The notes under the pieces were generated by a model. That model made no database searches and was not told the origin of the DNA. It saw only the letters and a program-made list of their open reading frames with translations. From assembly GCA_023410715.1 (NCBI GenBank), contig JAEYPN010000029.1:1-38103 (forward strand): a stretch of 38,103 nucleotides of DNA. The letters run 5' to 3'. Position 1 is the stretch's first letter. Each line of letters begins with the position of its first letter. This document shows positions 15,470 to 24,484 of the stretch, in pieces. The position numbers and the translations under genes were made by a program. Origin of the DNA: Bacillota bacterium (lineage in GTDB: Bacteria > Bacillota_I > Bacilli_A > Izemoplasmatales > UBA1188).

Positions 15470-16750
15470 ATGAAAAAAGAAAAAAAATTAGTGTCTTTCT
15501 TTAGTAAATATATAGAATCTAATAAAACTTTAAAAGTTATTGAGTTAGTTATTTTCTTTATGTTATTTGTAACGGCTATTTCCATGTTTATTGTTGGTTG
15601 GTTAAAAGTAAATAAAATGCCAAATGAGTGGACATATGAAACAAGTGTTATTATGATAAGAAACACTGAAAATGAGGATTATGATGAAGATTCTTTAAAA
15701 TGTGATGTTTTGTATGAAACAGAAGATGGTAAAGCTTCATTAATTGTTGCTTATACTTATGAAGAATGGGAAAATCTAGATGAAAATCATAGAGTTAACG
15801 TAGATGTTTATTTAACAAATGATAATGAATTACTTTACTTTTTAGAAAAAGGTAGTGCTCCTACTCAAAATGAGGTATATATTGCTGCTAGAGCACTTCA
15901 TGCAAGTAAATATAGTTCTATTTTTAGTTTGGCGACATGTTTATTAATACTATGTATTTCATTATCTGTAATATTATTCTTTTCAAAAGTTTTTACAACT
16001 TACGAAAAGGTTTGGTTTATTTCTATTATGGCGCTTGCCACAATTGTTTCAATAATCTTACCGGAAGAATCAGCTAATGGGGTAAATGGCATTTGGATTA
16101 TGCTACTATATCTTCTTGATACTTTCTTTAATATCTTATGTGAGCTACTTATTTCAAAGCAAAGCAGATGGAACTTTATTGTTTCTATTATGGTAGAAAT
16201 TTTGGAAATTCTTATCTGTGTAGTTTTAATGTACCGTTTTGCTACAATGGCAACGACTTTATTCTTCTGGCTTCCAATTGATATTTTAAGCTTTATCAAT
16301 TGGAGTAAGCATAAAGATCAAGAAAAAGAAGAGCTTACGGTTGTTAGGAAATTAAAAGGATGGCAAGAGGTAGCTATTATTGCGTTAATAGCAATTTGGA
16401 CAATAGTAATTGGCTATTTGATTTCTGGTATTAATATTAGTAGTGATTTATTTAAAGGAAATGAAGCATTATCAACATTAGTGTCTTACTTAGATGCTTG
16501 TGCAAGTGCTGTTGGTATATGCAATGGTTTATTTATTTACTTTAGATTTAGGGAACAATGGATTGCCTGGTATGTTGCATCAATCTTAGAGGCTATAATT
16601 AACATAGTTACAGGTCAATTTGTTTTATTAGTTTTAAAGTTTGGCTATTTAACAAATACAACTTATGGATATATGAAGTGGACTAAATATATAAAAAAGC
16701 AGGCTCACAAAAATAATGATGTAACATTATCTTCTAATTTATTAGAGTAG
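15470..16750 (+). CDS. pnuC: PnuC family nicotinamide riboside transporter with an N-terminal extension
   Basis: The protein has 426 residues, against about 230-250 for ordinary PnuC. The PnuC core occupies roughly 205-415 and shows the typical FWLPIDILSFINW, KLKGWQEV and RFREQWIAWY segments and a YGYMKW end. PnuC moves nicotinamide riboside, or a related vitamin, through the membrane by facilitated diffusion for NAD synthesis. The first 200 residues are extra: a membrane helix (22-46), a polar domain of about 105 residues predicted to lie outside, and one or two further helices. AGGAGA lies 11 bases before the ATG. A terminator follows at 16789. Confidence 0.8.
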   Translation: MKKEKKLVSFFSKYIESNKTLKVIELVIFFMLFVTAISMFIVGWLKVNKMPNEWTYETSVIMIRNTENEDYDEDSLKCDVLYETEDGKASLIVAYTYEEWENLDENHRVNVDVYLTNDNELLYFLEKGSAPTQNEVYIAARALHASKYSSIFSLATCLLILCISLSVILFFSKVFTTYEKVWFISIMALATIVSIILPEESANGVNGIWIMLLYLLDTFFNILCELLISKQSRWNFIVSIMVEILEILICVVLMYRFATMATTLFFWLPIDILSFINWSKHKDQEKEELTVVRKLKGWQEVAIIALIAIWTIVIGYLISGINISSDLFKGNEALSTLVSYLDACASAVGICNGLFIYFRFREQWIAWYVASILEAIINIVTGQFVLLVLKFGYLTNTTYGYMKWTKYIKKQAHKNNDVTLSSNLLE

Positions 16751-16788
16751 ATAATTATTAAAATTATTAAATAAAAATGAATGAAAAT

Positions 16789-16833
16789 AAAAAAAGTAGG
16801 CACTATTAGTAAATTGATACAGCCTATTTTTTT
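16789..16833 (+). terminator. Terminator of pnuC
   Basis: AAAAAGTAGGC (16791-16801) pairs imperfectly with GCCTATTTTTTT (16822-16833); a long loop and a seven-T tail. Confidence 0.6.
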
Positions 16834-16890
16834 CTTAACTCAGTAGGTAATAATGGAAAAGAAGTAATTTTATATAATTTATGAATATCA

Positions 16891-16920
16891 AAAAGGTCAC
16901 TCTATAACAAAGTGACCTTT
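16891..16920 (-). terminator. Terminator of the lamin-tail lipoprotein gene
   Basis: Ten-base perfect stem AAAGGTCACT with AGTGACCTTT, loop of nine. Reading on the minus strand it is followed by more T. It lies about 32 bases past the stop codon. Confidence 0.75.
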
Positions 16921-16952
16921 AATATTAAATTCTTTTAATTTCCTTCTATTAA

Positions 16953-19736
16953 TTATTCTTTTGACAAATAATCAAATGTTAATGTATCAGAAACGTAAAG
17001 TCGCCAGTTCTTGCGATTTGGATTCCAATCATAAATAATTCCAAAAATGTCAACTTTAACATTTTCATTACTTAAATCCACTTCATAATCTATTAGAAAA
17101 CTTTCTAATTCGCTAACATCATTTTTGAAGTATAGACCATTATTAATATATTGTGTATTATTTTTTGTATAGGTTTCATTTAATGTTAGTGCATAATCCC
17201 ATCTAGTGGAATTATGAGTATCTAATTGAAGATAACCTTTAACATGAAGCATAGATTGTAAATAACCATTATTAATATTAGAAACAAAGCTTTCCTTTTT
17301 AAGATTAAGTATTTCTTCTAATGTTACGTCTTTATAAGTAATTTTTGTAATAGGAAGTTCATCTTTTAATGCCTTTATATCTGTAGATGGAGAAACGACT
17401 TCAAATGTTGGCTGATATAAATATGATTTATAATATCCAACTACTTCATAAACCTGGTTTGTGATAGTGTAATTGTGGATTTTATCTCCATATAGCTTGA
17501 TAAAATTTTTTCCATCTGTAATATAAACAAGTGTCGTTTCATTCTTAACATCCATATATATAGTGCCTTTAATTATAACTGTTTGTTCACTTGTCGCAGT
17601 ACCTTTATCATTTAATGCTAAATCCTTAATTAAGTTAAATAAAATATCAAAATCATCAATAACCTGATCGACAGTAGTTTTGTTATGTTGTCCTAAATCC
17701 TCTAAATTATTTTCATAACATATATTCCACTCGCTAGGAATCCAAGTAGGTGTTGGTGAATCAATCTCATGATTTCTTATCAATGTGTTATTGGCAGTAC
17801 CAATTATATTATCCACTAGCCATCCGCTATCATTTGGATTATCACCAATGATTCCAAATAGATCAATTATTTTATCATTTTTAGTTAATGCAATTGCCTG
17901 TTTACCATTAAAATCTACAACCTCGCTTGATAAATTACCAGCTTGTTTAATTTCAATCGAAGAATTAGGTGAATAGATAATGTAAACCTCGGATTTTTTT
18001 AAGATGCCGCTTAAAGGTTGAATAAATATTGGTTCTAGAAGACCATTTGCATATAACCTAAGAGTATAATCACTCAAATCAACATCGTATCCTAAGCCAT
18101 TATATATCTCAATATACTTCGAATCATTATAAATGCCATTTCCTTCAAAGTATTCAGATATAAATAAATCTGGAGTTCTTTCTATTGGTTCTGGGATTAC
18201 AGGTGCTTGATAGTAATCCATATTATGTTTCTTAATGTTATCGTAGACTTCAAATCCTAATACTTCCCATTCTTCCTCTGTCCAAGTATTATTTGGACCA
18301 AAAACATTAGATTTTCTAATAATGGTATTATCCTTAGTGGCATTTTTAACTCCACCTGCATTGAAACCTTCAGAAACTTGGTTGTTTTTGTCACCAACAA
18401 TGTCAATTAAAATACCATCTTTGTATAAGGCAATTGGATCATTACCATTAAATGAAATAACTTGATTACTTATATCTCCACTATTTTTAATAGTTGCGTT
18501 AGCACCTGAATTATAAACAACAAGGACATTGCCATCTTTTAGAATGCCGCTTAAAACTAACTCATATTGAGCTTCTTTATCAGAATTATTAAATAGTTTT
18601 AAAACATAATTTGATAATTCCACATCATGGCCTGTTCCATTAAATATTTCAATATATTTGTTATAGTTACTACCTTCTGAATATTCACTAATAAAAAGAT
18701 CAGAAGAAAATAATTTATCTGGGGCAATGACAAATATATCAAGTGTTTTAACATTTTCTTTATAAGTTATGGTAATAGTGAAGTTACCAACTTGATTTAA
18801 ATTAACTTCACTTAAATCTAACATACTATCTAACACTTCAACATTGTTACCTTTTGAGTCTTTAATTATAAAATAATCTTTAAAATCAACATTTGAATCA
18901 TTAACCATAATAGAAGTAGACTTACTTTCATTAATCGTAATTAAATATTCTATTTTTTCTTGATAAACAGTAATTGTAATTTCTTTTGAAAATCCTTTAT
19001 AGTTAATTGTAACAACATAGTTACCAGCTACATTTATGTTTACTTTTGATGAGTCAATCATTGAATCATCAATAGGGATTACATTACCTTTACTGTCTTT
19101 AATTATAAAATATTCCTTAAAATCAATATTTGTATCGTTAATCACAATAGAAGTTGACTTACTTTCATTAATCGTAATTAAATATTCTATTTTTTCTTGA
19201 TAAACAGTAATTGTAATTTCTTTTGAAAATCCTTTATAGTTAATTGTAACAACATAGCTACCAGCTACATTTATGTTTACTTTTGATAAGTCAATCATTG
19301 AATCATCAATAGGAATTACATTACCATTGCTGTCTTTAATTATAAAATATTCCTTAAAATCAATATTTGAATCATTAACCACAACAGAAGTAGACTTACT
19401 TTCATTAATCGTTATTATATAATCTGTTTTTCTTTGATTAACAGTAATTGTAATTTCTTCTTTAATCCCCTTGTAGCTGATGGTTATAATATAACTACCA
19501 ACTTCATTCATATTTACTTTTGATGAATCAATCATTGAATCATCAATAGGAATTATATTTTCACTACTGTCTTTAATTATAAAATAATCTTTAAAATCAA
19601 TCGTATCACCTATATAGTGTTCGGTTTTGATTTCACTATTAATAAGAATTTTGTAGGATGTTTTAGTATTATTGTTACATGCACTTAGTGTAAAAAATAA
19701 TAAAATAACCAATAGTACTTTTTTTAACTGCTTCAT
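16953..19736 (-). CDS. Large lipoprotein with four Ig-like repeats and two lamin-tail domains
   Basis: The product has 927 residues. A signal peptide ends in the lipobox LSAC (Cys20), so it should be lipid-anchored outside the cell. Residues 28-342 hold four tandem beta-rich repeats of about 79 residues, each with a D-(Y/F)-K-(D/E)-YFIIKDS core and an ITI(T)V end; repeats 2 and 3 are almost identical. Two lamin-tail domains follow, starting DLFISEYSEG (about 347) and DLFISEYFEG (about 517). The last 230 residues look like beta-rich OB-fold-like domains. Lamin-tail and OB-fold domains accompany secreted nucleases such as ExeM, but no nuclease motif is present here. An AAGGAG ribosome binding site precedes the ATG. 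Adhesion or nucleic-acid binding is a guess. Confidence 0.8.
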   Translation of the reverse strand: MKQLKKVLLVILLFFTLSACNNNTKTSYKILINSEIKTEHYIGDTIDFKDYFIIKDSSENIIPIDDSMIDSSKVNMNEVGSYIITISYKGIKEEITITVNQRKTDYIITINESKSTSVVVNDSNIDFKEYFIIKDSNGNVIPIDDSMIDLSKVNINVAGSYVVTINYKGFSKEITITVYQEKIEYLITINESKSTSIVINDTNIDFKEYFIIKDSKGNVIPIDDSMIDSSKVNINVAGNYVVTINYKGFSKEITITVYQEKIEYLITINESKSTSIMVNDSNVDFKDYFIIKDSKGNNVEVLDSMLDLSEVNLNQVGNFTITITYKENVKTLDIFVIAPDKLFSSDLFISEYSEGSNYNKYIEIFNGTGHDVELSNYVLKLFNNSDKEAQYELVLSGILKDGNVLVVYNSGANATIKNSGDISNQVISFNGNDPIALYKDGILIDIVGDKNNQVSEGFNAGGVKNATKDNTIIRKSNVFGPNNTWTEEEWEVLGFEVYDNIKKHNMDYYQAPVIPEPIERTPDLFISEYFEGNGIYNDSKYIEIYNGLGYDVDLSDYTLRLYANGLLEPIFIQPLSGILKKSEVYIIYSPNSSIEIKQAGNLSSEVVDFNGKQAIALTKNDKIIDLFGIIGDNPNDSGWLVDNIIGTANNTLIRNHEIDSPTPTWIPSEWNICYENNLEDLGQHNKTTVDQVIDDFDILFNLIKDLALNDKGTATSEQTVIIKGTIYMDVKNETTLVYITDGKNFIKLYGDKIHNYTITNQVYEVVGYYKSYLYQPTFEVVSPSTDIKALKDELPITKITYKDVTLEEILNLKKESFVSNINNGYLQSMLHVKGYLQLDTHNSTRWDYALTLNETYTKNNTQYINNGLYFKNDVSELESFLIDYEVDLSNENVKVDIFGIIYDWNPNRKNWRLYVSDTLTFDYLSKE
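18711..19655 (-). repeat. Four tandem 237-bp coding repeats
   Basis: These encode residues 28-342 of the lamin-tail lipoprotein. Units of 78-79 codons; units 2 and 3 (19421-18948) are nearly identical in DNA, the outer ones more diverged. This pattern suggests recent unit duplication in the middle of the array. Confidence 0.8.
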
Positions 19737-19930
19737 AACTTCTCCTTAAGTATTGAATAAATTTATTAATGTAATTATAGCATGTTAACGAAATTTAAGA
19801 AACTAAAATTTACTTTTGGGTTCAAATCTAAAATTACTAAGTATTATTTAACTTAAAAAAGAACATATAATAAGTTAAATATTAAAAGTGGTAAATTTTT
19901 AAAGAGAATATTTATCCGTTTTTCATTATG

Positions 19931-19967
19931 AAAAAAAACTCTACAACTGTTTAATACATTTGTAGAG
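19931..19967 (-). terminator. Terminator of the GIN-domain lipoprotein gene
   Basis: Stem CTCTACAA with TTGTAGAG (19967-19960 and 19946-19939 on the minus strand), then eight T. It starts 6 bases after the stop codon. Confidence 0.85.
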
Positions 19968-19973
19968 CATTAT

Positions 19974-21026
19974 TTATTCTATATTATTAACACTTGATCC
20001 ACCAGTAACATCAATCTTATCAACTACTGGCTTACCTTTATAGTTTAAAATAGAAGAACCAGAAACACTAACAGTTAATTTATCATTAACTCTAGCATTA
20101 ACAAAACTCGAACCAGATGCATCAAGCTTTAACTCTAAGATAATTAAATCAAAGCCGCTAATATCTGAAGAACCAGATAAATCAGCATCAAGAACTTTTA
20201 CGTTGCCTTTTGCTTTTATCTTTGATGAGCCAGTAGATTCAAGAAAAAGAATATTACTTACGCTTATTAAGTCAAATTCTAAAAGGGACATGCCGGATAG
20301 CGAACATTTAGTCTCAGCAGACTCAAAGTATGTAAATATTAAATTACTGCTACCTGTTGCTTCAATTTTAATATTTTTTGTAGCTAAACTAGTAATCTCG
20401 AGTTGACTAGAACCAGATAAATCGAAGTCAACGTTATTTTTAACAGTTAGGTTATTTGCCTTTATAATTGAAGAACCAGATAATTCACATATAAATTCAT
20501 CGGTATTTAAATTTGTCATATTTACAACCGTTGATCCTGATGCACTAATATTAAACTGAGCACAATCAACATCGCTAATTTTCATTTCTGTTCTCTTACT
20601 TAATGAAACTTTTACTTTTTGTGTAAATATGGCCCCATCAACAATTGAATTTGTTTGACTTAAGTCTAGTGATGTTAGTTCTTTGATGCCAAGTTCAATT
20701 TTGATTACATCAACCACATATCTTTCATTTGCTTTACCGCTAATAGTTATTTTACCAAAAATTGAATTAATACTTAATTGATCAAGTAAATCTTCTTGAG
20801 CAGTAATTTTTAAATATTCATCATCACTTTTCTTAATTTCTAAATCAATTAAATTGTTTTTGATATCTATTCTTTTAATAATGAAGTCTTTTAACTCATC
20901 TTTTATTACGTTTGAATAATCTTTAGTAATCACATCTTTAGTAAATTTTACATCATGCTTAAGTCTAAAACAGCCAGTCAAAAAAAGCATACATCCAATT
21001 ACTGCTATAAATAAAAATTTTTTCAT
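19974..21026 (-). CDS. Lipoprotein with GIN-type (DUF2807) beta-helix adhesin domain
   Basis: The product has 350 residues with signal peptide and lipobox LTGC (Cys19). Residues from about 125 onward contain ten turns of 17-21 residues, each centred on an SGSS-like corner (LSGSSII, LSGSSQL, ATGSSNL, LSGSSDI, ASGSSFV, VSGSSIL and others). This is the hallmark of the putative autotransporter-adhesin head GIN domain, a right-handed beta-helix with a serine ladder. The N-terminal 120 residues contain a polar beta-rich part. AAGGGG lies before the ATG. It is probably a surface protein; the ligand is unknown. Its own terminator separates it from the lamin-tail gene downstream. Confidence 0.8.
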   Translation of the reverse strand: MKKFLFIAVIGCMLFLTGCFRLKHDVKFTKDVITKDYSNVIKDELKDFIIKRIDIKNNLIDLEIKKSDDEYLKITAQEDLLDQLSINSIFGKITISGKANERYVVDVIKIELGIKELTSLDLSQTNSIVDGAIFTQKVKVSLSKRTEMKISDVDCAQFNISASGSTVVNMTNLNTDEFICELSGSSIIKANNLTVKNNVDFDLSGSSQLEITSLATKNIKIEATGSSNLIFTYFESAETKCSLSGMSLLEFDLISVSNILFLESTGSSKIKAKGNVKVLDADLSGSSDISGFDLIILELKLDASGSSFVNARVNDKLTVSVSGSSILNYKGKPVVDKIDVTGGSSVNNIE

Positions 21027-21312
21027 ATATTAACCCCTTATCTTTTTCACTTAGTATTTTTTTTAATCCATATATATTAACATTACTCAATACAATATTA
21101 GAAATAACTAATATCAGAAATATAATTTAACTTGTATTACGATATTAATATATAATATTTTTAATTGCCGTGTGAGTCACTCATAAAAATAATAATATTT
21201 ATCATTGAATAAAGATCCACTATTAATTATTATAGCATAATACATGATAATGATATTATATCTAGAGGATATTAATTACCTTTTTATTATTAAAAGTTAT
21301 TTTTTAAGTTTA

Positions 21313-21341
21313 TTGATTTATCTTTAGTTCCCTTATATAAT
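21313..21341 (+). promoter_or_regulatory. Promoter of the small frameshifted membrane protein
   Basis: TTGATT (21313-21318), 17 bases, TATAAT (21336-21341). Transcription would start about 8 bases before the ATG. Confidence 0.6.
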
Positions 21342-21355
21342 ATAGGCAATAAAAT

Positions 21356-21567
21356 ATGATGAACATATCAGGGTTTTTATTAGAATTCCCGATGGCTTTT
21401 GTTATTGATAAGTTTATTTATCAATTGGCTCTCAAATTGGACTTGGAATAATATTACTGTTAACAGGATTATATTGTTGTCTTGCCGCAAAAACGGATGA
21501 GTATTTTGTAAGAGAAAAGAAAAAAATTGCTCAACTAGGAAAAGAAATTCGCGATTTAAAAGGTTAA
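21356..21567 (+). pseudogene. Small membrane protein gene with a frameshift
   Basis: From ATG 21356 or 21359 the frame reads MNISGFLLEFPMAFVIDKF and stops at TAA after about 30 codons. From about 21412 the next frame carries SIGSQIGLGIILLLTGLYCC, then a charged tail ending in GKEIRDLKG and TAA 21565-21567. Joined, the parts give a protein of about 70 residues with one or two membrane helices and a cytoplasmic coiled tail. The good promoter at 21313 and the clean halves point to one recent indel near 21415, or to a programmed shift. The family is not recognised. Confidence 0.5.
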
Positions 21568-21688
21568 GAAAGCGAAAATTATGATTAAATAGATCTTAAT
21601 TAATTTTAAATATGTAAAAGAATAAAAAAGAAACTTTTATGTAAAAAATTGATTGTTAAATTTACATAATAGAAAGGAACTTGAGTAT

Positions 21689-22180
21689 ATGGAAATAGAA
21701 TTTAAAAAATTTAGTGATTACCCACGTGGAACATTTTATAAACTACTTAAAGATGCATACTCTTTTGAATCTAATTATCAAAAAGATTGTAAAGACAAAT
21801 GGCTAGAAGAAGATAATTTTTTTTATGATAATTTATATATTGCCGATAGTTGTGGCTTTATTACAACTATTAATAATATTCCTATAGGATTTATTTGCTG
21901 GGATCCAAGGACAATACCAGAATATATTGAACTTGGTCATAATTGCATTATTGAAAAGTTTAAAGGTATGGGATATGGAAAAAAACAATTATTAGAAACT
22001 ATAAGAAGAACAAAAAATAGAAATCCGAAGAAGATTATAGTAACAACAGATGAACTACTTGTTTCAGCCCAAAAGAATTATGAATCAGTTGGTTTTAAGT
22101 TCATTGGATATCGTAACAACCCTTTGAATAATAATTATACAGGGAGACTAATGGACTATGAATTGAATTTTACTGAATAA
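21689..22180 (+). CDS. GNAT family N-acetyltransferase
   Basis: The ATG at 21689 is preferred over the upstream start at 21653: AAAGGAAC lies 10 bases before it and the first 12 codons of the longer frame are unlike a protein start. The product has 163 residues. Motif A of the acetyl-CoA site is FKGMGYGKKQLLE (Q/R-x-x-G-x-G pattern) near residue 95, preceded by a beta strand with IGFICWDPRT. The C-terminal half shows NYESVGF, the usual Y-x-x-x-GF motif B. The substrate cannot be told. Confidence 0.8.
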   Translation: MEIEFKKFSDYPRGTFYKLLKDAYSFESNYQKDCKDKWLEEDNFFYDNLYIADSCGFITTINNIPIGFICWDPRTIPEYIELGHNCIIEKFKGMGYGKKQLLETIRRTKNRNPKKIIVTTDELLVSAQKNYESVGFKFIGYRNNPLNNNYTGRLMDYELNFTE

Positions 22181-22356
22181 GATATTATAATTTATTTTAA
22201 TCTCTCCTGTTGAACATTTATCTAATATTCTTTTATTACTTTATTATAACGACTTTAATACCTATTTTTGATAAATATAAAATATTATAAGCAGGTCTAA
22301 AGTATAGATATTTACATATGATGAAGTAAAGAGACATTAGATAATTAAAAGTTTGA

Positions 22357-22380
22357 ACGTAAAAAGTTAAATTTTTACGT
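22357..22380 (+). promoter_or_regulatory. Hairpin just before the holin ribosome binding site
   Basis: ACGTAAAAA (22357-22365) pairs with TTTTTACGT (22372-22380) around GTTAAA. It lies 10 bases before AAGGAG of the next gene. It may be a weak terminator, an attenuator or an RNA stabiliser. Confidence 0.4.
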
Positions 22381-22406
22381 GAATTAGAAGAAGGAGAGTG
22401 AATATA

Positions 22407-22697
22407 ATGAATTATGAATTGATTGGTATTCCTGCGATTACAACAGTTGTTTATTGGATTATTAATTTATTAAAATATACATTAAACAATAGTGAGAAAT
22501 TCAAAAGATTTATCCCAATAACCGCAGCAGTATTAGGAGTATTAATCGCAGTTATTTGTTTCTATTTTGTTCCAGGAGTCTTGGCTACAAAAAATATTTT
22601 TGTTGCTATTATTCTAGGTGGTGCAAGTGGATTATCTGCAACTGGTGTAAATCAGGCAATTAAGCAAATTTTAAAACAAAACGATAATAAAGAATGA
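22407..22697 (+). CDS. Hol44-like phage holin (holin superfamily V)
   Basis: The product has 96 residues, starting at ATG 22407 with AAGGAG 10 bases upstream; a GTG at 22398 is too close to that site. Three hydrophobic segments are seen: IPAITTVVYWIINLL, ITAAVLGVLIAVICFYFVP and IFVAIILGGASGLSATGVNQ. The G-x-ASGL-x-ATG-x-NQ-x-x-KQ end is typical of Hol44-type holins. Holins make membrane lesions that release phage endolysin. No other phage gene is nearby, so this is an orphan that may serve protein export or be a prophage relic. It is intact and has its own terminator. Confidence 0.7.
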   Translation: MNYELIGIPAITTVVYWIINLLKYTLNNSEKFKRFIPITAAVLGVLIAVICFYFVPGVLATKNIFVAIILGGASGLSATGVNQAIKQILKQNDNKE

Positions 22698-22707
22698 AAA
22701 TGGCTTT

Positions 22708-22750
22708 CAAGCCAGTTTAAATACTGGTTTGATGGCTATTTTATTTTTAT
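22708..22750 (+). terminator. Terminator of the holin gene
   Basis: CAAGCCAGT (22708-22716) pairs with ACTGGTTTG (22723-22731). A T-rich tail follows after GATGGCTA. TGGCT at 22701 and 22733 can pair alternatively with AGCCA at 22710. Confidence 0.55.
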
Positions 22751-22870
22751 CAAACGCTATTTACATATTTCATTATAAAAATTATTTATACTTAGAAGAT
22801 AAAGCATATTAGATAAAGTTGGACAAAAGGAATACTCTAATGATATAATTAAAATATAAGACGAAAAAAT

Positions 22871-23286
22871 TTTTAAAAAGGAGAAGCCGGATAATAATTT
22901 GACTCCTTTAAAAAATAACGATGAATACATTTTAAAATTTCCCTTGATATTTAGGGATAATTACTGTTAATTATAAAAACAGTTAAGGAAGCTGTGCCTG
23001 ATGCAGCTCTAAAAATTAATTACCAAATGCTATCTTTTTATTTGTATGGTAATTTAGTTTACCTTCTGCATATAAAAACCACATTGGGTTTTATCCTGCT
23101 TTAAGTAGAATAACTAATTTTATAGATGAATTATCAAAATATAAGAAATCAAAAGGTTTAATTTATTTTTCTCTAGATGAGCCAATTCCTGCTTAGTTAA
23201 TTAAAAAAAGTGTTAAATTTCGAGTAAATAAAAAGATAGAAAATTCAAGAAAAAATAGATATTATTATGATGTTATAGATTATTAA
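22871..23286 (+). pseudogene. DUF1801 (YdhG-like) pseudogene
   Basis: Pieces in three frames spell a DUF1801 protein: DEYILKFPL, then LLLIIKTVKEAVPDAALKI, then NHIGFYPALSRITNF and a C-terminal KYKKSKGLIYFSLDEPIPA followed by TAG (where a leucine or glutamine precedes LIKK) and TAA 23284-23286. At least two indels and three stops are needed to explain this, so it is dead. The hallmark is AVPDA plus HIGFYP. The ribosome binding site AAGGAG (22879-22884) lies in a hairpin with CTCCTTT (22903-22909), which may have controlled the original gene. Confidence 0.75.
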
Positions 23287-23313
23287 ACTATATTATTACG
23301 CAGGAGGGATAAA

Positions 23314-24279
23314 ATGATCAAAAGGTTTTTAAACATAATTGCTTTTGTATTTATCATATTTACGTTAGTTGCTTGTGATAAAAAAAATAAACATACTGAT
23401 TATAATAAAGAGCCAATTACGGATAAATATAGTGTAGGAGATAACTATAGCATTATTATTTTGGATGAAAAAAATATTGTTAGAGAACTAAATTGTTTAA
23501 TAATTGAAATTGATGCATCTAATACTCCCATTAAGGTTTTAAATGATTATGAAATTTATGTATTAAGTTCATCATTAAATACATGGGAAAAGATGACAGT
23601 TGACTTGACAACCATAGATTTTGAAAATATATCTAATGAAGAATTAGAATATATTTACATGAATTTAAGTGATTATGCGATGAATTTAGGGTATATTAAT
23701 GGCAAAAATTATGGCCGTGTTGTTAGCTCTTCTTCATCAGTTGATGATGCAATAGAGGTTGTAATTAACCATTTTACAGATTACAGGTATTCATTTAGTA
23801 CTAATCGAGTTGTTGAATCTAAAATAGATGTGGAAACCGAGTTGTTTTATGGATTATATGTTAAGTGGGAACATAATTCATCAGGTAAATTATCCTATTA
23901 TGATGAATATGTAATATCTTTTAAAAAAGATATTTATGATTGTAAAGTTAAAAAAATAACCACTGATTCTGAATATTCAATCTTTAAAACTAGAGATTTT
24001 AATCAGATTAAACAAATAATGGACTATCTTTATTATAGTAATTCTTATAATATGTTTGGTTGTAAACTTTTAAATTCTGAAATAGTAGGAGATAATGAAA
24101 AAATTACATATAAAACATATGAGACGATTTTTAATGGTGGAGATTGGGGATTAAAGGATCAGGTTTTACTAGTTAAAAAGGTATGGCAAATTGATAAATT
24201 GACTGGCGAAATGATTTTATCAAGTAGTGAAACAATAAAATCGATATTTATTGGTGGAAGACACGGATATACTGAATAA
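23314..24279 (+). CDS. Lipoprotein of unknown function, 321 aa
   Basis: A signal peptide ends in the lipobox LVAC (Cys21). The rest is polar and beta-rich with no recognised domain; a serine run VVSSSSSVDDA lies near residue 136. The ribosome binding site AGGAGGG is very strong and lies 5 bases before the ATG. The gene stands alone between a pseudogene and a convergent neighbour. A mollicute-type surface lipoprotein is the best description. Confidence 0.75.
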   Translation: MIKRFLNIIAFVFIIFTLVACDKKNKHTDYNKEPITDKYSVGDNYSIIILDEKNIVRELNCLIIEIDASNTPIKVLNDYEIYVLSSSLNTWEKMTVDLTTIDFENISNEELEYIYMNLSDYAMNLGYINGKNYGRVVSSSSSVDDAIEVVINHFTDYRYSFSTNRVVESKIDVETELFYGLYVKWEHNSSGKLSYYDEYVISFKKDIYDCKVKKITTDSEYSIFKTRDFNQIKQIMDYLYYSNSYNMFGCKLLNSEIVGDNEKITYKTYETIFNGGDWGLKDQVLLVKKVWQIDKLTGEMILSSSETIKSIFIGGRHGYTE

Positions 24280-24428
24280 GAGAACATATTAATATAAGAT
24301 TGTTTATTTATCTTGGTAGTTTATTAAGTATTTTAAAAACAAAGCTAAATAATTGAGTCCCAAGTGTTTAACTTTTACACGACTGAATTTTATATAAAAA
24401 TTCAATAAACATATTCCAAGTAAAATTA

Positions 24429-24484
24429 AAAAGCACTAATTAGATTTTGTGGGTTTGCCACATTTTCTAGTTGGTGTTTTTTTA
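24429..24484. terminator. Bidirectional terminator between convergent genes
   Basis: A long hairpin: CACTAATTAGA (24434-24444) with TCTAGTTGGTG (24466-24476), and an inner GTGG with CCAC. A-run on the left, T-run on the right. The right arm reaches the stop codon of the minus-strand gene. Confidence 0.75.

Noticed and set aside
18711..19655. CRISPR-like array from repeated units
   Set aside because: The units are long, adjacent and in frame within a lipoprotein gene, with no spacers.
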